NCBI GenBank assembly: GCA_027886175.1
Contig: JAJNNQ010000003.1
Coordinates: 5,309,501-5,373,500, forward strand
From: Phylloscopus collybita
Taxonomy: Eukaryota; Chordata; Aves; Passeriformes; Phylloscopidae
Direction: 5' to 3'
Length of the DNA: 64,000 bases
The translations under genes and the position numbers were made by a program. A model generated the notes under the pieces. That model saw only the letters and a program-made list of their open reading frames with translations, did not search any database and had not been told where the DNA came from. Below, piece after piece: positions 23,322 to 36,660 of this stretch (its first letter is position 1; each line of letters opens with the position of its first letter).

Positions 23322-25884
23322 ATTCCATTTCGTTGCTGACCATGGCCTCCCCTTGCATCTCAGAAGTGTTTTCTGATTAGGTGCAGTTTCAAGAGCAAAC
23401 TCAGGAAGTGGTTGAAAAACTTAGTTTGTTCCAGGTTTCCCCCATGGCAATTCCCAAGAACAGAAAAGCTCTTTAGCTTGCACGCCTCCATTCTCTCTGG
23501 TTCTTCTTGATTTCCATATTTATATCATCATGGATATAGACAGTGCGACAAGAATTTTCATTTCCAGAAGAAACTATTATTTTCTATTCTGCACATTTTA
23601 ATAGCTCCTGAATCCTTTCTGAAAGTCTGCAGGGGAAGGATTTGCCTTGACACATACAGCAACTCCACTGGACTTTTAGATATGAACTCTAGCAAGAACA
23701 ACAAAATCCCTTTTAGTTGGTTTAAGTGTCTCAAGAAGCAAAGACTCGAACTTGACTTTTGTGTTCTGAAATTCAAAAATGCAAATCTGAAAACAGCTTC
23801 TCACAAGTTTTTCTTTGGAAGTTGATACCCTGGGTCCGTATTTATTCTTTAAACTGCAATAGCTAGCAACAGAAGCTGTGTAGGTGTTAAGGAAAAGAAA
23901 AACAAATTACATTACAAAGCAAGATGCACACTGTTTGAATGCATCAATAATTCCCTTTTTCTTCTCTTTTAGCAGAAGTCCTGAAAAAGATGCAAATATA
24001 TTCTGCATCTTAGACCTGAACTGTTTATGGCAGATGTACATTAATATAAAACCCTTTTCTTCATGCATACTTGAATGAGCCAGATTTTTTACAGAAATAA
24101 TTGGGCTAATTAAAATTGAGTGAATGTTTTAATTTCCTTTAAATACAGCAACATATTTTCTACCTGTATCAGCTGTATGCCTTGCTTGTTTTGAGATCCT
24201 GAAAAGAAAGCAAAAGAATTGACTGTATTACATGTAAGGAGCTAAAATTTTTCCAGCTCTTTAATAATTCTTAGCTTAAAATGCCCAATTCAATCAAAAT
24301 AGTCTCATCCTAAACCTTTGTCCCTGTCTCCTTCTGCATACAACTTTAATCTTTAATGTGCACATGGCATGGACATAATTTAGGTTAATGACAACCTTGG
24401 CATACACAGTGATTTAATTTGTAGTGTTTAGTGATGAATGATTGGGCTTTAATAAGGGACAATTACTTGTCAATACATTTCAGATTGTTTTGCAGGTCAG
24501 AGTCACTTGGCTTGCTTTGTGCTCTTCCTTGGGCTCGAGACATTCAGTCTTGGAAAATGCCAAATTCACCATCTCCAGCTGCATTTTAAATGAAAACAGA
24601 TTTACTCTTTAATTTCACTTTTTTCAAAATCGTTTTGTCTTGCTGCTCCTTATAGTGGATTAAGAGGATACTCAAACATCTATTGATTTCAAGGGATACT
24701 GTATCAGATACTCATTTATATTGTGCTAGTGTCTGTTTTTTTCTTACAAAGTCACTCTCCCTGCCCATCTTTTCCACTATTACAGTGTCTTTGGTTGCAT
24801 CAATATCACCCAACTAACATTTCACAGCTTTCATCAGTCCTGCTCTGCTCCTAGCATTATACTTTGTCTTTTTCCTCAGTATTTGCTGCTAATGATGATT
24901 ACCTGAGTCCTGCTCTGTGTGGGAGTTTTCTAACTCTCATTAATGACTTTTCACCTCTGTCATGAATCGTGTTGTTAGTGCTCAATAAATATGAGCAAAA
25001 TAGAATTATACAAGGTCTTTTTTTTTTTTTTTTTCCCTAAGTGCTGCAACAAGGATGTAAATTCAGTTTAAAGGGTTTGTTCAGCTTGCTTGGGTTGAAT
25101 GCTTGCCTGTTAAACTCAATGGAAGTTTGCCATTTTCTTCTGCAGAACTGTGATTTCCTTTGCTGTTCCCTCCACGCCTCCTTTCTTTTCAAATGAATTA
25201 TCAGTGTGATTCACCCCAGCATGGTCCCTAGAAACTCTCATTTTCCTCTTTTTTCCTCTTTGCTTCCATTTTGCTGTTCTCCTCTTCTCCAAAAGCTGTC
25301 ATGAGCTTTCCTGTTCTGTGTTACTGCTCAGATCAGAATACCCATGGCTTTTCTCTGTTTCACCCTTAAATTTACCAAGGCTTGAGTACCCTTCCATCAG
25401 GGTGGTGCTTTACATCATATGTCTCTGTGAACAGGGGGAGTGTTTAAGAAATACTTCCCTTAAAGACAAATATCCACAACTCTGAAAGTCACTTGGATCA
25501 CCGTGGAATATTCCTTAGGCTTGTGCAGGGTCTTCCGAAGAGATTAAGGCTTCATGTGCAGAGACAAGGTACTTATCTGCACTCACAGTAAAGTTTTGTA
25601 ATCTCTCAGTTCAGATTTACAGTTTTCTTCCTGTCTGCATCTCTGCTCAGTGAATATTCTCCTGCTAAGATCAAGATGTGTTGGAGAGAAGAGGACACAC
25701 CAAACCAAAATATATTCTGTGACTGGGGAAAAGTAAACAACTAAACAGAAATTCTGCTTCAAGCTGCCATTGCAGCTCAGCATTTCTGTTTGGATGAGGG
25801 AGAGTTTTGTACCCTGAACATCTCTTTGAAAGGCTTCAGCAAAACTGCTTCACATCATGGCAGAAATGCCATGGATGAAAAAGC
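23322..25884. other. Non-coding sequence, no gene seen
   Basis: AT-rich unique sequence with two octamer motifs ATGCAAAT at 23779-23786 and 23990-23997, a T17 run at 25018-25034 and a pyrimidine-rich patch at 25238-25292. No coding exon is recognised. Confidence 0.62.
25112..25140. repeat. Possible ancient-repeat relic
   Basis: AAACTCAATGGAAGTTTGCC followed by ATTTTCTTC resembles the old amniote motif family that carries TCAATGGGAGTTTTGCC. Recognition is from memory and the copy is short. Confidence 0.3.
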
Positions 25885-25903
25885 AAAAAAAAAAAAAAAA
25901 AAA
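25885..25903. repeat. Poly-A run, 19 nt
   Basis: Homopolymer of 19 A. No upstream retroposed gene body is recognised. Confidence 0.95.
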
Positions 25904-28900
25904 GCATCAGTGATCAGTGCAGAGTGAAGACATGCAGTACCTCATCTAGAAAGTTCTGCAGAAGGAGGGACTGCTCCTTTTGGGGCTGAGAGTTGGGACA
26001 TTGAAAGGAATATACAGTCCAAGGCACTGTAATTTTCTGGTTTTCTTTAAAAGAACTTTTATGAACTTAATTTCCCTTTTAATACTGATGCTATAGATAT
26101 GAAAAAAAAAATGTCTGTTACTAAATTCTTCTCTGTGGAACTGTTGCTATCTCTAGGAGCATTTTTACAAAGAAATCTTATAAGAGAATCTTCACATTTT
26201 TCATTCGACTATGTAATACACTAAACCTCAGGAGATATTAAATGTGTGTCTGTGGGAGAATGCAGTGTTCCTTGCATAATTTAACCAGCATTATTACTCA
26301 GCAGCTGCCTTAAAGGAATAACAATTTCAAAGCTCTTTTGCTTGTTCTGCATTCTGTGAAGTGGTGCTTTACTACATCCTTTGCTAGTTGAATTAAAAAC
26401 CTTAAGAGTCTTGAGCCAGCACTACTGTTGCAGCACAAACTAGACAAGGAGAGATGAAAGCAGAGTTCTATCTGGGCCTTCAGTTCAAGAAGTTATTGAA
26501 GAGAAAAATATGTAGTGATATCAGAATTTTTTTTCCCTGATAATATTCCTTTATTATTCGGTCCAGGCTTGTGGAAATGTATTTCTGTAAATCAAACATG
26601 ATGGGTAAGAACTTAACCATGGTAGATTTCTGTTAATCATTCCTATTTTTCAGTTGATCCTTAGTAAATTAACCTTATGGCAGCACTCAGTGCAGTAGAA
26701 ATCTTCCCTGAGAATCTGAAAAGCTATTACCAGGTACCTGATGATCTCTTCTCCACTGTGTGCAAGAGAGTGTTCAGGGAACAAAAAATACTGGACTTTT
26801 CTTCTTTACTTTTCTTTCTTTCTTGATGTTTTTGATCTACTTTTACTGGACATGGCAGGAGTGTACAGAGTTGTGTGTGCTCCAGCTTATGTGCTCAGTT
26901 CTCTGTGTGGATTTGATGCATTTATCTGTATTTGAGGCAGGCTGGAGGTATTATGCTGTGAGATGAATAATCTGCTTAAATAGTAAAGCACCGGTAAGCA
27001 GTATTGAAAGCAATGAATGTCTTTCTTTGATGGCCATTTCCTATGTGGCCTGAATAATATTGCTAAGAACTGGCAGCCTGGCATTTCAGGCTCAGAGGAA
27101 ATTTCTTCTGGTTTTGTAGGGCGAGTTTGTCAGGTATGACGTGACAACACTTTTGTAAGGAATTGAATGATTACTTTGTGCTGACAACTTGGCTGGCTAT
27201 GAAAGGAGATGGTATTGACTCTAGTTTAGGTCAGTATTTTAGGTCTCTGTGGGAGCTGCTGTCTGGGTTTTAATTTTGAAGTTTAATTTACGGCAAGGCA
27301 TGTTCATTCTATGGTAGCTTTTACACTAAGGCTTACAAAAGGGAAAGGAAAAAAAATCAAGGCAGAGTTGACATGATGGACAAACTGTACCAGCGTTTGT
27401 AGAAACTTGAGGGGGAAATGTAGAGGAAGATTAGAAGAGAAAAATTAAACATGGTAGAGGTGCTGAGTGAAGGAGGTGGGTCAAGGTTTCTCTGCTGAGA
27501 AACAGAGCTTCATGCAGAATAATTCAGCATCTTGAGATCAGCTGAAAATCTGGTCTTAAGGCTTGTTTTTCTGCTCTGTGCTGTAAACTAGGCATTAAGG
27601 CCATGGGTGTTATACCTGCACAGGTGATAAATGAACCACCATCTACAGAAGATACCAAGGTCACAGGGAAGCTGTGGGTGGCCCAGAGCACAGGAGTGAG
27701 AATCCTGTGCTTTATTCCTTAAAGAACCGGGTGCATTAAGTTAATAAAACATTAACTAACTATGAGGAGTCTTTCCAGTCTGCTGGATAAATATGTGCAA
27801 CTTTAAAACCTCCCTATATTTGGTCTGCTAGGTTTTTGTATGATTTCTAGATCTTGGTAAAAGCGTTAAGTACTAAATAGTAGCACTGCTCTGAGGGATG
27901 TTAACAGGCACAAGAGTTTTGTGCAGCTGAATGGCATTCTTTGTTCCTGATTACTCCACTTTGCTACTCTTTTGCATGACTCAGTTTGCAATTGTGTGTC
28001 TTTGAGGGTGTCTGGATGATTTGAACGGTGATGAAGGTGCTATTGTAAGGAATATGTGGGAGTAGTCATCCACAGGAACATTTAAAAATATATGTATACA
28101 CACCATCTGGTGCAATGAGGTGTATTTCAAAGGCAAAATATTTGCTCTTTGGAAGTGCCTAAGAGTTAAGAATATTGGGTTTTTTCCTTCAGAAAAGATG
28201 GTTTGGCAATTTCTAGAAAGAAGTTCTTCATTCGGGGAAGGCACCTAACCAGGAGTTGGATATTTTATAGCTCAATTTCTGCACCCTCTCCATATTTTTT
28301 AAAAACTCTCTTAAAGTACCTATTCAAGAACTGGAGAGTGCTTGAAGAATAGGATCATTAAAATTTCATACAAACATAATGCCATTTAGCTACGCCTTCT
28401 TGATGTTTGTTTATACAACCAGGATCTATGTGAGCTCTCATAGAAAATGTTGAATTGATTATCCCTTTTGATGGCCTTTTCAGAGCTTTCCAGCACAGAA
28501 GACTCCAATCAGGATTCCCCTGTGTGAAGGCTTTTTGGATTCATGGCTCTACAAAATGTAGTATATTGGGCTATATGACCTTATGTTTTTCTTGAATTAC
28601 TGGTAAAAGTACTATGAAATTATATAGGGCCAAGAACAGCTGTTCAAAGACCCATAGAAGCAGCACCTCTAGTGAGCAATGAATATCTCACAATAACTTC
28701 CAGAGTTGTCAGCCTAGCATAGTAATGTGCACATTTAGCACATTTAAATGTGCCACTTTAATTCTGTGTAATGCTATTTTTTTTATTAGAACATTGTGTT
28801 CTTCAACATTAAATGTCTCACAGAGAGATTTTTGTTGTCAACTAAAGCTGAGAGCAATTTTTTTTTTTTTTTGAGAAGGCTTAAAAACATGTTTATAAAC

Positions 28901-30956
28901 CCAAGGTGAATGGCATGATTATTTTTTCCCTTCCAATTTCTTTACTCACTTGGCAGCTGGTACCTGTTTTGCTCACGATCAAAGTCAACCCGATGAGTTG
29001 CAGGTACAGATTTCATTTGCTTTGCACTTCACAATTTTTGCCCAAAGTGTTTAATTACTGAGTCTCCTGGAATATCTGCAGTATGCCAAGATGTATTAGA
29101 AAGCAGATAATTCTTGTAGAAGACGTGAAACATTTTGCTCATTTTTAAAATCTGCCATTATTAGATGAGTGGCTTCCTTTAATTACTGTAGGGATAAAAA
29201 CCCCCTCTAAATGAACTGTGTAGCATAACCACATATCTTTTATTTTTCCAGACATAAACAGGAGTGCTTCAAGAATAATCATTTTTATGCATCTTTATTG
29301 ATATTTTGAAAATCCTAATATAGTAATGGATGTATCCCTCACTGATAGATTCAATTTCCTTATTATGCCTGACTTTGCTACAAGATTTTTTTTTTATTGG
29401 AGCTTGCCAGCTATCCTTTAAATTTAAGTTTTAATGCAATGCAATCACGATTTTTTTTTGTGTTTGTTTGTTTTAGAGGCAGACTTTTTTCAGTGCAGCT
29501 TTCCCTTTTCCTTTTATTCAGGGTGGCTTTTTAAGTCAGCCACTCTTGTAATAATGGAATTACAATTTGTTGAGGTTTTTTTTTTTCCTCCTGTTAGAAT
29601 TAACAAGTCCAGTTATCATTTATGTTTATGGATAGGCCTCCTTGGACATGAGCTGTGGCTGCACACAGCAAATGTAACCAGGCTGTGATTTATACCTTCT
29701 TTAGGGATATTTGAGTAATGGCAGCATAAGATAACTTGGATATGTCCTCCACACTGATGGCATCTTGGATAATGCATTTTTTCCTCTCTTTATCATACGT
29801 GCTAAATGCTGCTCTTTGGTCTAATGCTGGGCTCTGTACACACATTAATGATTGCTGCTGTCAGATAGGACTTTAATCCATTCTGGGATGTCTGATGTGT
29901 GAATAATCTGGAGCAGTAAGACTTTCTCACCTCAGCCCTAGATGGTCTTGCTGTTCTCCTTGATTGGGCATGTTTAGAGACTTATACACTGCAGTCATGA
30001 ATCCTCCCACCAGACTTTGATAATTCTGATTTTTGTCTAATTTCTCCTCAAATGGAAATTATTCCTCTTGTTTTTTGATGGACATTAGGCTAAGGACAAC
30101 TGATCACTTTTACATCCCTCAATAATTTCATACATTGTTCAGTGACTGGCTATCAGCACTTCATTTAACCTCTCAATGTCCTTGAGTTTTGGGGAAAAAC
30201 TAATTCTCTCCCAGTTCGTGCAGCTAGTGAGGCGTGTGGGGGATTATGTGCCCTCCTGCTGGGAGGTGGATTATCAGCAGATAAAGCATTTCCAGTTGCT
30301 CCAAGGTGATGTGAAATTTCCCTACATCCAAACAGACTCCTTGCAGGGTACCTGGGGAGGCTGGAGCTCTTCTCCACAGGAAGACAGCACAAAATTTCTG
30401 CAGTCTCACTTGAGGAGAGGCAGAAGTGGAGGCTCAGCTGCCTCAGCTCCTCTCTCCCCTCACGTCAGAGCTCCTGCACCTCTTTCCACAGTGGCTTCAT
30501 GGGCGACTACAGTTTAGTGATGCCAATAACTTATGAAGGAGCCGAAGTTGGCCCATCATTTCTTTTAAGGGCAGCTAACCAGCAATTTGCAAGTTCCTAT
30601 AGGAAGCTCTTTTGAGAATGAGAAGTTCTTTTAACATAACAATCTATTCTGAGAGTGAAAAACAAATGCATTTGTGATAACAAGGGATTTGTCTGGTGAG
30701 AATCAGTAAAGCAAATATGTAAGCAATAGAAGAATAGATAGATTTGATAGACAAGTAGAATACCTTTTACTAACTAACAGAATAATTGACAAGAAAGCTA
30801 TTAAGTAATTAAAGTTGTTTGTAAAGCCTGTATAAAAGGCAATATGCTGCCATAATGAAAAGAGCCTTCTAAAGATTTTACCGTGTCACTCTGTGTGCCG
30901 TGTCCACCTCAAAAAGGATGATGACTCTGCCAGTTTCTCCTGCTGAAATTGCTGAC
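25904..30956. other. Non-coding sequence, no gene seen
   Basis: About 5 kb of unique AT-rich sequence. Simple T runs occur at 28859-28872 and near 29449. GC rises at 30170-30520, where a 113-codon plus-strand frame lies opposite minus-strand frames, again suggesting chance. No repeat family is recognised. Confidence 0.6.
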
Positions 30957-30993
30957 AGAGTTTATTTCAGTTTATTTCAGAGTTTATTTCAGT
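30957..30993. repeat. TTTATTTCAG direct repeats (3 copies)
   Basis: Copies at 30961-30970, 30971-30980 and 30983-30992 form a short slippage array immediately upstream of a small CpG cluster. Confidence 0.9.
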
Positions 30994-31002
30994 TTTTGTA
31001 AC

Positions 31003-31152
31003 TGCGCAGCCATGCGCGTCTCCTGCAGGCCGAGCAACGCCGGTGGGAAAACAAATGTGTTAAAACTTTGTGAAACTTCCACTCTGTATCCAGAACAAAA
31101 ATGTGTTTAGCCCAGCTGGGCGCAGGATTTGGCCCAGAATCCATTACCCACG
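31003..31152. other. Small CpG cluster
   Basis: About eight CpGs occur within 150 bp, including CTGCGCAG, ATGCGCGTC and CGAGCAACGCCGG between 31003 and 31043. The surrounding kilobases have very few. Together with the island that follows it may mark a regulatory element. Confidence 0.4.
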
Positions 31153-31194
31153 AGGTTGCAATGCCTCCTCCAGTCTATGCCATAAATCTGTTGA

Positions 31195-31345
31195 TTATAT
31201 TTCTTTGGAAAGGAATTACTGCTTTAGTCAGACATGAATCTCTCGTCAGATTTTATTAGCTTTATTTACATTGCTACTTGGATTAAAAAGAGCAGTTAAA
31301 TAGCATGAATTAGCAGTTTGTCAAATTTAAGTTTTCATGGGCCAA
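31195..31345. promoter_or_regulatory. Enhancer-like island with FOX and GGATTA motifs
   Basis: A forkhead-type TATTTAC (31263-31269), an OTX/PITX-type GGATTA (31280-31285), several ATTA cores and one CpG lie in repeat-free sequence adjacent to the CpG cluster. Inferred regulatory role only. Confidence 0.3.
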
Positions 31346-34029
31346 TTAATTTTCAGGGCGAGCTGTCTTGTGCTCTGCCTTTCACACTCCCTAGCAAAAA
31401 GCTTCAATCTGACTTGTAAACAAAAGCAAGAGAGGGAAAACCAACAGAGACTGGCCCTTTGTGCTGTGATTTGGTCAGGGGTCAGTTTTTCCAGGCTGGC
31501 TGCAAACCTCTGGAGATGGAGGTTGATACAGGGGTACAGGTACCCCCATCCCTGCCCACCTCACCTGTGGCTGTAGGTACTGGACCCCTCTGCAGTTGCC
31601 AGGGTGATGTTGGCCCCATCAGCCCCAAACACTGCTCATGCCTGTACTTACAGGCTGTGCAGTGCCTCAGAGAGAAGGTTTTTAAAAGCAGTAATATGGG
31701 CCACCTATATGTAAAAAAACCCAACCATGCTGTCTGTGATGCTGCAATGCTCTGCTGGGAGTGCTGCCCTGGGTGTGACGGTCACTGATGTGCAGGAGAG
31801 TCTGAACTGAGGGGACAGGAGGGTCTGTGTGACTTTGCACCATTCTCTGTTTATGCCTTTCCTCTTGTGAATTGGAAATAGGGAGATGTTAGCCATTGCT
31901 CCAAGTGGAGTGTGTCACACGGGTGCACTGGTGCGTGTCTAGTTCAGCAGAGCTCTAAACTCTGAGAATTTGTTTGGGGATAATCAGGAATGGAGGAATG
32001 TGGTTTTACTGAAGTTGTTAGCATGACAGTATCCTACTGGCAGAGTATCCAGGTCAATGCAATTCCAGAATCAGCAGATCCTGTGGGCACTCTTTGCCCC
32101 CCACCTTTGTTTACAAACAAAGAACAACTTCTGAGATGGCTTTCAGCCCCCAGGAGAACAAATTAACTGTTCAAACAAATGTGTTTTCCCTTCGGTTGCT
32201 AAATTGCAACCTGTCTGGTGACAGGGAAGGTCTCTTTACCCCTGGCAGTGGTAAAGATTTTTAAAAGCTGAATGTTAAATTCTTATTAGTTTACCTGAAC
32301 TCGAACTGCCTGTACACCTGGGAGCCCTTGGAAGGAAACATTTCACCTGAGCATTATGGCTGAAGAGACCTGCTGAGCTCCCAACAGGCCCTTGACTGTG
32401 TTTGACCCCCTCCTTGCCTCACCTCCCACTGAATGAGGCTTTTGCTGTGGAGAAGTTCCTTGTCCCTGCTTGACAGCTTTGTTGGAGGCTATTTCTGCTT
32501 CTGCCCTGGCAGCACCCTGTGGTGTGGGATCGGCATCTTCTCAGTGCTGGGGGTGACCCTGAATTTAATGCACAGTGCCTGCAGGGCTGCTTTACAGGAA
32601 TGTAAAATACTGTGCACTCAAAATCCATTGTTGCACATGGTGCCAGCCTTTGTCTGCTGGTCTTTGAGTGCCACCAGTGTTGCACACAGCTATATAACAA
32701 AGACATGGAATTAATGATCACTTTCCATAAAAAAGAGGGATGACACTACTTATTTATTTCTGTGAATGTGAGTGATCTCTCTTTCCTGATAGTGGTGTTC
32801 TCAGGGAGTGCTAAGGGAGATTTGCTGTGTAGTAAGTTGAAAAACTGACTTTGGGGAATACAGTGTAAAAACAAATCCTGACTCCTTCAACCTACACACT
32901 CCATGAAAGTGTCATTATGAAAGGTGCTGGCCAGGTCTGGAAGCAGGTCTGAGCTGGTACATGAGGCTTTGGAACAGATCTCTCTTGGAATATTATCCAG
33001 GACCTTTCAACTGCAGGTTGTACTGGTGACCTCCAGCAACCAGAAGCTGGTATTGCACAGTTGCATTTATGTTCAGGTTTCTCTGTTCCTGCTTCAGCAT
33101 TGCCTGTCAAAACCCCCAGCTCCCATGCTGGGAAAATGACTGGATGGATTTGTCCTAAAGCAGGCACCAAAGCTTTTGTTCATGGGCTGGCTGTCAACAA
33201 AATGCTGAGATAAGCTGGTTGACACTGGAGTTTCTGTCCTGCAGATCAATTGCAATACGGGTGCAGTGGCAGAATGAGAGCTTTGCACTCTCCTCTGCCC
33301 CATAAATTGCTTTCTTTACATTTTCTGGTTGTCTGTTTTACCGTCTTATAAAATTTGCCGTAATCGCCATCAATTGTTCTTGGTGCTTCTGGAATGTGCT
33401 GTGTGACATCCAGTGTTAGGGGTTTTTAATGCTGAGCATTCCTGAGGCAAGTCTGGAATGTGTGCAAGGGCTTGCCCTCATGAATCCAGTCACAGAGAGG
33501 GGGTGCAACTCCCTTAATGAGGACAAAGTGCACAAACTGGAGGTGGGGGCTGTGTAGGGAAGCACATAACAGAGTAATGCTGTTACTGCTGTTGTCATCT
33601 GTGATGCTGCTCAGCCAAAAGATTGCTGCTTTCAATAGCTGGAGGGTTTAGTGTAGATGAGGCACAAATGGAAATAAATAGGTATGCATTTAATATCTAG
33701 ATATTAGCACCGTGTTGTCTGTGTCTTTTATGTGATAGCAATCTCAATAGCTAGTAATCTCAATCTCTTTTTTTATGAAACATCCACTTATTTTTTGTCT
33801 CACATCTCAGTCTGTGTAGTTTTGCTACTGATAATAAACGTGCTCATGTTGCTAATTCCTTGTATTTTTACTTCTCTGAGTAAAACAGAGCAAGAAAGTC
33901 TAGCAAAGTAAGAACATTTAGTGCCTATCAGTGATACAGAGAGTGTACATACACCTCCCTAGCTGGGTGATGATATCTCAGTAGCAAGAAGAGAACAACT
34001 GCCAGCTACAAGTGAAGAGGCAGAAATTA
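31346..34029. other. Non-coding sequence, GC-richer, no gene seen
   Basis: Blocks at 31440-31800 and 32290-33300 are GC-richer with open frames up to 109 codons on both strands, none recognised. A 7 bp stem GGGGTAC/GTACCCC with a 2 nt loop lies at 31531-31546. No repeat family is identified. Confidence 0.55.
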
Positions 34030-34260
34030 GAGCAACTGCTGAAAAATCACTGAAATTAAGGACCTGCTCGTTTAGTGTGATTGGAGCATGTAAATATTAA
34101 CTCTAATGATGACAACACATAAATTGGAGTGCTCAATAAAATTTGAGCACATGAAACTGAAGTGCCACAACCTGCTTTATTGATAATTTTTAGTCATCTG
34201 CATTTAATTTGCCGCACTATTTACGTGTGCTTCCTGTTTGTTTTAGTAGAATTTCCATAA
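34030..34260. promoter_or_regulatory. Enhancer-like island with two FOX-type sites
   Basis: A forkhead motif lies on each strand, GTAAATA at 34090-34096 and TATTTAC at 34218-34224. An 8 bp stem GTGCTCAA/TTGAGCAC with 6 nt loop lies at 34129-34150. CpGs are retained near 34213 and 34225. Repeat-free. Regulatory role is inferred. Confidence 0.3.
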
Positions 34261-34307
34261 GGAAACCACCAGTCTCCCAAAATTCACACTTACAGGTACA
34301 TATAATC

Positions 34308-34327
34308 AAAAAAAAAAAAAAAAAAAA
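34308..34327. repeat. Poly-A run, 20 nt
   Basis: Homopolymer of 20 A with no recognised retroposon upstream. Confidence 0.95.
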
Positions 34328-36087
34328 GAAATTCAATCTGCAAGACATCCTAGACTTGGAAGATAATTAGGATGAAATTCTTGCATTTAACTTGTTCTAT
34401 AACAGTCTCTGCAGAGAAGATGGAAAACAGCAAGATAGTTACAAGATAAAAGATTTCTGACATAGTCAGCTTTCATTCATTAATCAATAAGGAGAGTAGT
34501 GACTTCTCAGCTAGCCAAAATGTAGTTCATATAAATAGATCCTAAACCTCATAGGGTCTAATCTGCAGTGAATTTAGGACTGTAAATGAAAACTGATTGA
34601 GGTGCAAGTATCGGATTTTTTTTTAATGACCAAATTGGATTTGGTGGAGTCTTTCTATGGGCCTTAAATTTACCAGAACTGAGCTTTATACATACAATAT
34701 TATAATGCTACCTTTTGGTCCCTGACATTCTCCCAAGTGCAAAGGCAATAATTGAGGTGACATTTTCACTGTGAGGATTCAGCAAACAAAGAGCAAAAAT
34801 ATCACAAAAGTGAATCAACAATGAGAACGCTTCTTAGATCATTCAGGCAGCATCTTTGAAGACATTGTGCACTTTGTTTGAGCAGAAGTCTTTGTGTTTT
34901 TGTAAGGCTTCTAGAACACAGACATTGGTATTGAAGTAAATTTTCAACCTTAAAATTGAAAGAGTTAATTTTCCAGGGTGTTTCCCTCATTAACATGCCA
35001 TTCCTTTTGTGAAGGATGGGCAGATGTAAGTGTGAGATTGCCTGGCATGATTAGAGACTTCTAGGTAATCTTTGTAACCAAAAAACCTTTAATCTGACTT
35101 CCAAGATGTAAAAATACCTGCGAACAGAAACATCAGTGGCAAAGCTGTGTTTTAGGATTCCAAAAGGACATGAAAGCTGTGTGCTCAGGTCAGTGGCAGT
35201 TTTCTGTCAGGAGGCTGAGAGCCTGGGTGCTGCCTGCTTGGCAGGGTTTCCAGCAGTGGGACAGAGCAGTTTGTCCTGACAGATGATGAGGTTTGCTTCT
35301 ATTAGCTCATGATTTAACAGGAAGACAGGCAAAATCATGGGGACCTTCTGTCCTCTTGTCAAAGGCCTTGTACAAAAGGGACGTTTTACACTGAAAGGGA
35401 GGTTTCTTGAGAATTCATAATTAAGTGCCAGACTGGGGTGGGTGGAGCTATATGAAATAGCAATGAAAACTTTTTCTACAAAACCAAGGAAGGATTTTTA
35501 TAAATCACTGAGCAGTCACTTGTTGACAAAATATGAGCACAACCCTATTATTTTGCAAGCATTCACCCATCCTATTAAATGATGCTATAGTACTTTGTGT
35601 ACATCAATCTCACTAATGATTGCTTTTTTAATTAATTCAGGTTTCTCATATATAGAGATGTATTTTTTGCTCATGCTCAAGATGTAAAGCGTTAAAAATC
35701 TTGCAGCATCATGGCAAGCAATGAGAATTACTTGATTTCTCCCATTTCAATATTGCAGCCTTTGAAACTGCTCAAAGGTTTGCTGTGAGGAGGTGTTCTG
35801 TTCTGCAGTACCAAGCCACATTATTGCAAAATAAAGCTGCTGTCTCTTAAAAACCTAATGGAAGTGTGGGATAAATAAGACAAATAACTGACCTGCTTGA
35901 TCTTTAAAGAGCTGGGAAGAGCTCTGTGCAATTCAGGATGAGATTGATTGGATTTTATGCTCTCAAACACTGGGTGAAATATGTGGAAAATAATGTGACA
36001 CAGGGGACTTTGGGGGCTATCTCTGTTTTCCTTCAGGCTATGCTTGAACAAAGGCAGCGGTTGCTAAACTATGTGTGTCTCTACTAT
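34328..36087. other. Non-coding sequence, no gene seen
   Basis: Unique AT-rich sequence. Frames are under 90 codons and unrecognised. Confidence 0.62.
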
Positions 36088-36175
36088 AAAAAAAAAAACA
36101 AAACCAACAAAACAACTAAAAACCAACAACAAAAAGAAACCCCTCACAAGACTAAAACCAAAAGCAAAGAACATG
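36088..36175. repeat. A/C-rich low-complexity tract
   Basis: Degenerate A-rich sequence with AAC and ACC units, similar in type to 22021-22125. Confidence 0.85.
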
Positions 36176-36347
36176 TCAAACCCTTCAGATAGTACAAACA
36201 AGTCTGAAGTCTTGTGCAATCAGACTTGTAATGCCAGTCCTTGTCTCTGAGTGCAGGTGCTGAGCACGCCTGGAGTTTGCTGCCTGTTCAGTGCAGCGCT
36301 CTGCTACCAGTGAGAGCACTGAGGCATGCCTTCAAACTGAGCAAACA

Positions 36348-36660
36348 AAAGGATGGGAGGGCAAGGATGGAGGGAATTAATTATTCTGGAAAGGGAGAAA
36401 GCTGAAGGAGAGAGGAAAGGAGCTAAAGGAGGAAAGAAATGGGAAGGTGAGAACTTTGCAGGAAAAGGAAAGGTAAATGTTGGGAAAAGAAGAATAGAGT
36501 GGGGCTGGAAAATATGAGAGGATGCAGGGAGTTACTGGGGAGACAGTAGGAGGGGTAAGGACAATAGAAAAGGAAGCCTATAACACATAAAAGAAGGAAC
36601 TTAATTTTAAAAAATCTGGGGTAAAAAGGAACATTAAGGAGGAACTGAGGAGTTTAGAAT
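36348..36660. repeat. Polypurine-rich tract
   Basis: Over about 310 bp the plus strand is dominated by G and A with few pyrimidines. The repeat is degenerate with no fixed unit. Long polypurine tracts can adopt triplex structures, but mirror symmetry is not evident by eye. Confidence 0.75.

Noticed and set aside
34308..34327. Poly-A runs (also 25885-25903, 42358-42374) as processed-pseudogene tails
   Set aside because: No gene-like body or target-site duplication is visible upstream of any of them.
34803..34813. CACAAAAGTGA, part of the miR-153 mature sequence
   Set aside because: Only 11 bases match, the mature 5' part is missing and no precursor hairpin partner is nearby.
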